Below are positions 55,701 through 64,000 of a stretch of DNA of 64,000 nucleotides, in pieces. This DNA comes from Elmis aenea (lineage: Eukaryota > Arthropoda > Insecta > Coleoptera > Elmidae). The DNA lies in assembly GCA_947652605.1 (NCBI GenBank), contig OX393581.1, positions 11,784,640 through 11,848,639 on the forward strand, given 5' to 3'. The translations under genes were made by a program, and so were the position numbers. The notes below the pieces were generated by a model. The model made no database searches. It was given only the letters and a program-made list of their open reading frames with translations, and was not told the origin of the DNA. The first letter of the stretch is position 1; every line of letters begins with the position of its first letter.

Positions 55701-56884
55701 ATATTATCCAGTCGATTATATTAAAAAGCTAAAGATTGTATCAAAAGAAAAATTTCATTTAGTAAAATTAAACATCGAACATATAGTCCTCCGTATTAAA
55801 TACCAAAATAAATTGAATAACATCTAAAAATGTATCAGAATCAGAAATCCCTGAATATTTTAATAAAGATTTAGCTTATACAGAAATTCCCAAAGAAAGT
55901 TCATCTTATATCGAAACAATCACGATCAGGAATTGGGTTCATACGAAAAAAACCACGTATTTCGGTTTTAGCAAAAGCAATCCTATTCCAAATTAAAGAT
56001 TTTGACTAAAAAGAGAAATAATATCATCCTCACAAAGAACTTCCTATATCGATTCATTTTACCTTTCAAAAACACACACGTTATGTGGAACATCTAGCGT
56101 TGTAATAATAAATAATACATGCATGGCCATCAATAAATGTTTTCCTCTGCATTGTTATTCTTTGCACACGTCTCTTAGTTGTTACAACCTTTTTACATTA
56201 GACTGGCATATTTATGTGTAACTTGTATAAATATCGTTGTTTTTTTAAGTCTTTTTTAAATTCGCAATAAATGACCTTTTTATCGTGCTGTAAGGTTTAA
56301 TAGTCATTTGTTTCTGACACGAACATTCTTGTTACAATATTTGCTTTTCATTTAAAAGGTTGATGAGTTACATTTAAGTACAACACCTGTTTGAAATTTA
56401 ACGCTTCGTTGTGCTTACTTCGTCAGGCGCCAAAATTGCTTGAAATGCGGAAAATGAAAAATAATTGAATTTTGAAAATAGCTCTTAATTCATTCCAGTT
56501 ATGTTAGTTTTTTTTTCTGTGTTTATTGGTAAAAAATCACTTTTCTTCTCTGCATTTTTTTTTTTAAACACAGTTTAGTAAAAGGTGAAAAATTTAGGTA
56601 ATCTGCTTCACGTTAATAGAATTTTGTATTACAAACGTTCAAGACCAGTGTTGTATTTTTTAAATTAATTGTCACTATAACGTTCAAACTATATTAGACA
56701 TTGATAGCTGTTTAAATTATTTACGTGATTCTTTTATCAGTATAAATAAGTTTAATTAAATTAAATGAAGGATCTCCTTTAGAGAGGTCAGACCAACTTT
56801 TGGATTTTAGTTTCTTTTTGCCAAGAGTCTTAAAACTGGTCCAGCATTTCTGCAACAGATCTTTTTTGTAAATTTTTATTTTAT
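55701..56884. other. No gene seen
   Basis: AT-rich sequence, no recognised elements. Confidence 0.45.
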
Positions 56885-57752
56885 ATTTATATTGTTGAAA
56901 GTTGCAAAAGTCACTTTTGGCGAAAGGAGTTAAAGCTGTGTACGATTACAAAAATGTATCACATTTTTATCTTTAAACATTTTACTTGCATTTTTTTTAA
57001 ATGACTATTTTCGTCGATTAAAATTTTATGGTTTAACAGAAGTACAAATACATTTATTCTAATATGATGATATCAAATACGTTATATAAATTCCTTATCC
57101 TTATACAAAAAAATGTACTGATCACTTTACCTATTACGTACGTATTTTTTTAAATTTCAATGATAATGAAAAAATAATAATAAACTTTTAATGAAATTTA
57201 ATATACAGGGTGTCCCAGATAACGTTCCAGCATGGGGATCTCGCTTATTATAAGAGATACAGGTTTATATTAGTTGAAATATGAGAGGAGCTTCAATCTT
57301 TTTTAAAAGTACAAAAATCGTTGTACCTACTTCAGATATTATAGCAAACAACATGAAAATGTTAAATTTCTGTTATCTCTCCTAACTTTTTTCTTTTATT
57401 CATTAGATCAATTTTATTAGTACTTTTTAATGGAGAATGTAACTATTGTTTTAGATAATTTTTATCACTTACCATTTTTGAGATATTACCCCTAACTTCG
57501 TTTTTCTTATGGGCCGCGAAGTTGGCTATGGTATAGTTAAATGTGCTTTTTTTTTAAATGAGATATTTCTGGCTATACTTGTTTTTTCAATAAGTAACTT
57601 AATCAAGAAAATTTGTATTTATCCGTTCACTTATTAAGCTATTTATGAAAAAAGAAACAACAAACAACTAATTTAATAATTACCATTCGTCTGCGGTATC
57701 ATTTATTAGAATTTCATAGTATTGTTGTGGCAAATTTGTTATGATATAATTA

Positions 57753-57850
57753 TGGGCACATTTTCAATGAATGAAAAATTTGATATGTTGAGATGCTACG
57801 TTCTTTGCCATAGAAACTGTGTAAAAGCAGATAATTCTGATTCTTCATTG
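57753..57850 (+). pseudogene. DUF4817 mariner transposase N-terminus (left arm)
   Basis: The frame from ATG 57753 reads MGTFSMNEKFDMLRCYVLCH, RNCVKAD, matching the first helix-turn-helix of DUF4817-type mariner transposases (compare NEYADMYMAYGFCNGNAA at 28628-29686). The similarity fades after about 27 residues. Confidence 0.65.
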
Positions 57851-57934
57851 ATTGTTCTTGCTTTTTTGGTTGGTTTCTCAAAGAAACCATATTCTTTTAA
57901 ATTTATTTCCCAATTTCTGTAATTACGTGCACTT

Positions 57935-58050
57935 TCTTGACTTCTATCGGGATACAGCTCTAAGTATATTCGCTCAGCTACTACACAGTTTTAATGGCAA
58001 AGAATGTAGCATCTCAACTTGTCAAATTTTTCGATATTTTAAAACGTAGC
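57935..58050 (-). pseudogene. DUF4817 mariner transposase N-terminus (right arm)
   Basis: The minus strand reads EKFDKLRCYILCH, a stop, NCVVAERIYLELYPDRSQES, ARNYRN. This keeps more of the family pattern (YxxxYPDRxxP) than the left arm. Dead, with an in-frame stop and no catalytic core. Confidence 0.7.
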
Positions 58051-58675
58051 AATAATTGTAACAATTACTACAATGACTATCGAATTACACAAAAATGCAA
58101 TAAATTCTAATAAATGATACCGCAGACAAATGATTCTGTCATTTGACAGTTAATTAGTTGTATTTTGTTTTTATTTTGATAATTTGATAAGTGATTGGTA
58201 CAATAATATTTTTCTTGATATTGTGACTTATTTATCAAAATAGATAAAGCAAGTATTATCTCATTAAAAAGAGAAAAATAAAACACATTTAACTATTTCA
58301 TAGCCAACTTCGCGACCCATAAGAAAAAATGAAGTTAGGGGTAATATCTCAAAAATGGTAACTGATAAAAAAAATCTAAAATAACATTTACATTTTACAT
58401 TAAAAAGTACCTAAAGTACCAATAAAATTGATCTAATAAATAAAACAAAAAAGTTAGGAGAGATAAAATAAATTTAACATTTTCATATTTTTTGTTATAA
58501 CATCTGAAGTACGAGGAATTTTGTACTTTTAAAAATAGATTGTAGCTCCTCTCATGCTTAGGAATAGTTCATCTAACTTAAGCAAACCTGTATCTCGTAT
58601 AATAAGCAAGATCTTCCCATGCTGGAAATGTTATCTGGGACACCCTGTACAAATGAATCAATATTTAAAAAGATA

Positions 58676-59566
58676 CTCCCTCCGTCCGAAAATATGGTAT
58701 ACTTTTTGATTTTTTCCTTGTCCGAAAATATGATATACATTTACAATTTTAATTAATTAGAATTATTTATGAAATAGTTACAAATATCTAGTAAAACAAG
58801 GAATAATACAAAAAGTTATAATTTAACAAAGACGTGGCTGTTTCCACAGCTTCTATGGGACATGATAATGTTTGTTATGGCCCCCACGATGAAGTTTTGC
58901 CTTATTGATGTGTGGAATCTTATGTGAATTCCCTCCTTTTGCTAACATGGATGCTTCTAGACAAGTTAGAAAAACATTATCAAGGGTTTAAATGTTTTAT
59001 GCATTTTGTATGCATTCAATCAATTCGTCGATTGTATTCGGTGAAGCTGTATGTTGTAAGGATGTATATAGAATTGAAAAATCCAAGATCCAATAGATAA
59101 GAATCTGGACTATTTGGCGGTTGACCAGCCATCTATAGAGCCTTCTGCTACAATATCTTCATCATCATCGGAGGAATGGGGTTTCGCGTTATCTTGTTGT
59201 ACGTAAATTGGTTTGTGCTTGTGACTTATGGGATTTTTTATTTTTTAAATTTTTTTTAGAGTATACTGTTACGCTGGTTAAGTGTCAGTTGCTTAGATTT
59301 GGAACTTCTTCTTTTCAATTCAACACGATTTTGATCAAAATTCGCCATTTTGTTAGAACAGCGGGTGTCACTTAATTTGTCTAAAATACGCGAATTTTTT
59401 TCCTGTGAATTATTTTTGACATATGCCAAAATATTTGCTTGCCATTTGTTTATTAGTTGCCTAACAACCACCTATTTAGAAACAAAAACAAAAAAAGACC
59501 AAGATAATATTACTTCTGTTATTCCCACTTTTTTTTAATGTATACCATATTTTCGGACGGAGGGAG
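58676..59566 (-). mobile_element. Plant-type (Stowaway-like) mariner element, internally deleted
   Basis: TA-CTCCCTCCGTCCGAAAATATG and CATATTTTCGGACGGAGGGAG-TA: the CTCCCTCCGTCC terminus typical of plant mariner-like and Stowaway elements. Transposase remnants on the minus strand also match the plant-type (DD39D) lineage. 891 bp against a normal length of several kb, so the central coding region is deleted. Confidence 0.82.
59015..59475 (-). pseudogene. DD39D plant-type mariner transposase remnant
   Basis: N-terminal part (59475-59256): VVRQLINKWQANILAY, KNSRILDKLSDTR, ANFDQNRVELKRRSSKSKQL, LTLNQRNSIL, resembling the second helix-turn-helix linker of plant mariner transposases. After a deletion come IYVQQDNAKPHSSDDDEDIV (second catalytic Asp, about 59191) and, in another frame, DSYLLDLGFFNSIYIL (third Asp in LDLGFF, about 59089). 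The two Asp codons are separated by 100 nt, 17 nt short of 39 codons, consistent with a small deletion in a DD39D core. Dead. Confidence 0.75.
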
Positions 59567-60065
59567 TATGTATTTAAGAAGATTAATAAGTAAATTATAT
59601 TATAAGTAATTTGTATGTTGTGTTTCATTACAAGTTTATTTAAGAATTTTTTTATTATCATTAATATTCATAAAATAAATAAGTAATAAGTAAATTCATC
59701 AGGACACTTTGAAATATAAGTAAAAGTAATTTATGTAACGTATTTCACATAAAAGTTTATTCAGGTATTGAATCATTGTCATTAATAGGAGTGATGAAGT
59801 CTTCGGAGATTTTACTTTGTCTTACATTTTTGAAACAACTGTGGTATGTAGCGAAACAAGACCATCATTATGGCATTTTCGTATAAATGTATTTGTACAT
59901 ACTTTTTTTTTTAAATATCAAATTTGCATTAAAGAAAATAGTAAGGATTTTAAAAAATTGCAATGTTTAAAGTTTAAAGATAAAAATGCCACACGTTTTC
60001 AATCGTAAACGGCTTTAACTGATTTTTCGCAAAAATAAACGACTCATAATAGTTGTATTGAAAAT

Positions 60066-61284
60066 TTTGTGCAAAAAACTTTTATGGTATCCGTAAGAAA
60101 AACAATCTTAATAAAGCTTTAAAACTGATAAAACATTTGTCACTAAATCTAATTAGCTTATACAGAGTAAAATGTTGCTTAGTGAAAGTGTTCTTATTTT
60201 TCGATTAATTACTTTGAATGTAAGGCTAAAAGACAGATCTTTTTTTCGCTGGATTAAAAGGGCTTAAAAAAATTTGAATTCACCAATAAATGCCGTAACG
60301 TTGTCCTACTATGACCGACTTCGTAGTTTTCATTATAAGCAAGACCCCCACGTTGAGCTCCGAATTTGGGACACTCAGTATACCTCTTTCGATATTTCTT
60401 AAAATATTTTTCTAAAAAACAACTAACAAGTCGAAATAATTCTTGTAACTGCAAGTTGTGTCCGTGAAGGCTTTTGTCGAGCAACAACTTACAAAGACAG
60501 TTCTGTCCACTCCGCCCAGCAAACCGTCCTTACAAACTCAACTACACCGTCGTAAGTGAATCTGATGGTCCATTTATTGAAAGGGTTGAACCAGTTTTAT
60601 ACTAATGGATGATTATGTGCGTCGAAGAAACGCTTCAGGAGAAAGCCATCCCGAGCGTTAAGTGGTCAGCTCCTTAATTCGATAGATTTAATAGAAACCG
60701 TTTAGTACTGCCCACCTCACGACGAAGAAGACATTAGAAGCTTGCGTTTGTATTCCCGGAAGCATACAAATCCATTAACTGAATGTACTCTTCAGTTCAT
60801 AAACAACAACAATTTTATTGCAATTACTTACGAACAATAAACACAGCGCTCACAATGTTTCAGTATATCTAAGTAAGGGTTTTTCTCCTAGCAATAAATG
60901 CAATACAAAAGTTTTAATTTCATTAGTGTCCCAATTAAATTATTTAAAAGCGTATTGTAAACTTTTGTGTGCTTAATTCAATATTTTTAAATTCGATTCA
61001 TCTCATAAAAATGCCGAAGACGACACAATGGGAACGTGACAAACGTGCTCGACATAATCTTCTGGCGGCGACACTCATTCCGTCCGTGTTCAATTAAGTT
61101 AAAATATTCTTAACGCACATTTACCTCGTGAGTCCCAAAGTTTTATTTAAGAGGTTTATAAGAGACCAAACACAACCTGGTTGTCTCCAATTAAGCACAA
61201 CGTTTTAAACTAGAAGGGAAATATCGACGAGAAATACACTTTAGTCATCCAGAATTTATTGAGAATAAAAAGCGCAGGTAATAT
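60066..61284. other. No gene seen; CAGGGTGT-type fragment near 60300-60382
   Basis: CATTATAAGCAAGACCCCCA ... GGGACACTCAGTA is a degenerate right arm of the foldback type at 57206. The rest (60500-61280) is somewhat richer in GC but has no recognisable frame. Confidence 0.4.
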
Positions 61285-61895
61285 TTTATACAGTGTGTTC
61301 AAAAGGTACCGTAACGGACCAATATCTCGTTTTGTGACAACATTACAAAAAAAGTTTCAAATAAAAGTTGTTTGTGGTCATTTACTACATAACCTTAAAT
61401 TATTTTCAACTGTACACAGTGTTTTGTTTTTGCGCACCGATACGTCAATTTGTTTTTCCAAATAGAACTCCCAGTATATTTTATAATTTTTCGTATCTAA
61501 AATAAGTCGTTTCTGAGTTATTTAAGTTTTTATAAAAATATTGACAGAAACAGAAGCCTAAAAAAAGAATGATATTTCACAACTTGACTATAACAGAACG
61601 AATGCCTTTGAAACTTTGTAGCACAATAGTGTCATAGTGATTTTTGACTAGTTAAAATTTTAAAATAATACACAGGGTGTTCCTTATGCGTGGTTCATTT
61701 AGTCAAACTTCGAACAGGAATAAGTCATTGTTTCTAATGGTACACCCTATATATTTTACATTTTTTTATTGATGCTGGAATTAACTTCAAAAACTATTAA
61801 AGGTCAATTATGTCTAAAATCAGTATTTTTCGAGTTATTGCAGTTTCTTGATAATCTACGGATACAAACACAATATTTAATAGCATTAAAGTTGT
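61285..61895. repeat. Dispersed repeat, copy 2 of the 21.8-kb family
   Basis: Collinear with 21785-22568 plus 23966-24000. It has one CAGGGTGTTCCTTATGCG unit and an uninterrupted GGATACAAACACAATATTT, which is the empty site of the hAT-like element at 22569. Confidence 0.75.
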
Positions 61896-62522
61896 GCTGC
61901 TCCCCGTATTCCGCAGCCTGTGCCATTTTGCGTTTTTGACCCGTCCGTATACCAGACTAGACCATTTAGCTCTATTTTTTGACGCTCCCATGGTACCGTG
62001 TTGGAATTATGATTCCAAAGCTTTTCTCAATGGCTAGCGTCCTGTTTATTCTATCCGAGATCATATTTAGTGTTGGATGCGTGTCGATCTCGATAAGAAT
62101 AGCTAAGTGCCTTCCTCTACGTCTCCTCTCTTTGGAGGTGATTTTTAGTGTCAGAGCTTGTGATTTGACCACAAGGTGAAGAGGGGGTAGGTTCAGCAAC
62201 AGTTCCATTGCCGCCGTGGGCGTCGTTGTCATCGCCCCAGTAATAAGCCAGTCGCTGTAGCTTGTCTAGTTTATTGCTGCAGTTCTTTATCTGTGTTCTA
62301 GTCCACCAGATCAGACTTGCGTAAGTCACGATGGGTATGACCATCTTGGTATATATCCAATATATCATCCTAGGTGTTAATCTCCAGTTTTTCCCAAGCA
62401 TCCTTCTGCAGGTCCATAGAGCTACAGTGGCTTTCTTGGTAGTTTTTTCTACGTGTAGTTTGAAGTTAAGTTTGCTATCTAGAATCACTTCTAAATGTTT
62501 AACCTCTCCTACTAATTCCAGC
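61896..62522 (-). pseudogene. R1/I-type LINE fragment: RT end and RNase H start
   Basis: Minus-strand frames: LELVGEVKHLEVILDSKLNF, KLHVEKTTKKATVALWTCRR, MLGKNWRLTPRMIYWIYTKM, VIPIVTYASLIWWTRTQ, then after a frameshift MTTTPTAAMELLLNLPPLHL, and near the end GASKNRAKWSSLVY with GTGCGIRG-like coding, the start of RNase H. Typical of the R1/I LINE group. The catalytic YADD lies upstream and is missing here because another LINE adjoins at 62522. Confidence 0.75.
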
Positions 62523-63090
62523 CCTTGTCGTCTGCGAATAATAGTGTATAAATATTTTTCTCTCCAATTTGGACTTCCATACTATTACATTTTCTAATCC
62601 AATTTCCCAAAGCAGAATTCAAATACAATTTAAACTGTTTTGGGGAGAGACAGCAGCCCTGTCCTAGATCTTTGTTGACAGGAAACGATTGCTAGTTTTC
62701 ATAGAATATTTTCACAGCATTTATATATCTAGGATGACTTTTATTTTCTTTCATCGCACTCCATAGTTTACATATGGGAACGCTGTCGTATGCCTTTTTC
62801 AGATCAGACTAAACGTAATTCACTTAGGTGCGCAATCCTTTTTTCCATTAGTTGTTTTAAACAAAAGGGGTTATCGATACATGATCTTCCCGGTCTAAAA
62901 CCGCTTTTTTCATCCACTGTTTCATTTGACTCTCTATTCTATTTTTTAGCACACTTCCGTAGTCTTCCTATGACAGCTGTCATGCTTAAACCTCGATAGT
63001 TTGCACAATCCTTTTTATTATTATTTTTTCTTAAGTGAACTGATGAGTTATTTTCCATTCTGACGGCACAGAGTTGCACAGAGTTATTTT
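62523..63090 (-). pseudogene. RTE-like LINE fragment: reverse transcriptase core
   Basis: The minus strand reads KKDCANYRGLSMTAVIGRL, SNETVDEKSGFRPGRSCIDN, FCLKQLMEKRIAHLSEL and, at the junction, YTLLFADDR (catalytic LFADD at about 62527-62544) in a shifted frame. This is the fingers/palm region of an endonuclease-type LINE reverse transcriptase. It has stops and frameshifts, ends right at the catalytic motif and is followed directly by the R1-type piece. Confidence 0.7.
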
Positions 63091-64000
63091 ATTTTAAATA
63101 TATTCAAGTTATGAAAACTCAAAGCATAAATAAAATCTACACATAAATATTTCGAAACTTTTGCAATAAAATGACAAGTTCCACAAAAATAATTTAAAAT
63201 TACATAAGGGCTTAGTCAAGGTTGCTGCGTAGCTCCTATTCTTTTTCAGTTGTAATTATTTGAATAATTTTTGTTAAAAAACTAGACAAGTTGCTAAGTC
63301 AGATTAGTGTGGAATATTCTGTATTACTTTTATTTTTGTGTTACAAAAAACTGGATAGTTTTTTTTCTCTGAATACATTGTAAGGTATATAATTAAACTT
63401 TTTTCTAGATTTACCATTAACAACTCTATGAAAACGTTGCTGTAAAAAATTTACTGAAATACGAGGTTTTTGCTTCTGTGTTATTTTATTCTGTACGTTT
63501 CATTATTTTACTAATTAAAAGATTAAAACAATGTTTTCGTTCGGCAGCACGTAAAAAAATTATACTGAACGAATATTATTAAACATAATAAAAATATTTA
63601 CGACCAAACGGAGATAATATAAAAAAACGACTGTAACTTTGTAGGCTACTGAAGAAGAGTGAATAAATAACTCGAAATATTCAGCTAATTTAAAGAGTAT
63701 TCTTTAGAGACCTCTTGACCATTAACCCGTCAGTCTTTTTTATATTATTAAACATATTCGCGATAATATCATTTCATATAAAAGTAGGTTTATTTTATGA
63801 TTATTGTGATAAAATTTAATCCAGTTTTGTTTAAAATTATTTTTGTTCTAGCCGCTGTACGAATGTGTACGTAACGATACTCAAATGTTTTTTTTTTTTA
63901 ATGGCAATGAGTAAAAGTATTATGATCGCAAACATTTTTGTCTTCGAGATTTTGACGAACTTAAAATTTACGCTAAACGTTTTTTAAACTGTTTTAAACT
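63091..64000. other. No gene seen
   Basis: AT-rich to the window end, with no supported feature. Confidence 0.45.

Larger units (their letters stand above)
57206..58647. mobile_element. Foldback derived from a DUF4817 mariner
   Basis: TA-CAGGGTGTCCCAGATAACG and TTATCTGGGACACCCTG-TA. Arms of several hundred bp pair (CTTCGTTTTTCTTATGGGCC region; GTCTGCGGTATCATTTATTA / TAATAAATGATACCGCAGAC; ATGCTACGTTCTTTGCCAT / ATGGCAAAGAATGTAGCAT). Both arms encode the same transposase N-terminus pointing to the centre. Confidence 0.85.
56885..60065. mobile_element. Foldback element of the AAACGACTC family, holding two nested elements
   Basis: Left arm 56885-57180 and right arm 59571-60065 are inverted to each other (TTTATCTTTAAACATTTTAC.. 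/ ..AATGTTTAAAG, TTTAAAGATAAAAATG). The middle holds two separate TA-flanked insertions: 57206-58647 and 58676-59566. Confidence 0.6.

Noticed and set aside
1..64000. CRISPR arrays, bacterial operons, rRNA genes
   Set aside because: No regularly spaced repeats, no compact gene runs and no rRNA-like blocks; all long coding is eukaryotic transposon coding.

Overview
The window looks like nuclear DNA of an arthropod, most likely an insect. It is AT-rich, has no operon-like coding, and is filled with insect-typical elements: a BEL/Pao retrotransposon, mariner elements of several clades, hAT elements with 8-bp target duplications, Jockey/R1/RTE-type LINE scraps, and many TA-flanked repeats ending in CAGGGTGT. 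The insect order cannot be read from the sequence. A 200-N scaffold gap lies at 30931-31130. No complete host gene is visible. Host signal is limited to two promoter/first-exon-like CpG-rich stretches (about 12300-12660 and 32340-32665) and two exon-like frames on the minus strand (13858-14053, and one at 38460-38756 split by the BEL insertion).

Layout. 1-9.7 kb: repeat ends, palindrome arrays, a retroposon tail (3.86-4.38 kb) and a TA-flanked element carrying a nested hAT MITE (6.1-7.3 kb). 9.8-15.9 kb: a hAT fragment with a BED zinc finger, an R1/Jockey-like RNase H scrap, the promoter-like island, a Jockey scrap between 155-bp direct repeats, and an exon-like frame. 16-24 kb: nested foldback, mariner-derived, hAT-like and piggyBac-like elements. 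26.5-30.1 kb: a dead mariner, a LINE scrap, a 167-bp near-perfect palindrome and an apparently intact mariner with a 352-aa DD41D transposase. 31-38.7 kb: foldbacks, a dead mariner, and Harbinger-like and pogo-like MITEs. 38757-44750: a full BEL/Pao element with identical 153-bp LTRs, a 5-bp target duplication, a tRNA-Tyr-type primer site, gag-protease and pol. 45-64 kb: foldbacks with nested hAT and Jockey pieces, a GGGGTAAGATGACGAA-repeat element, a foldback whose two arms both carry the start of a mariner transposase, a plant-type (Stowaway-like) mariner remnant at 58676-59566, and an RTE/R1 LINE mosaic at 61.9-63.1 kb.

The functional units are transposons. Only the BEL element and the DD41D mariner look recent enough to be, or to have lately been, autonomous. 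Most others are deletion derivatives or inverted-arm versions of transposase elements, often inserted into each other. Related copies within the window act as empty sites for some insertions, for example the piggyBac-like element at 20243 and the hAT-like element at 22569.
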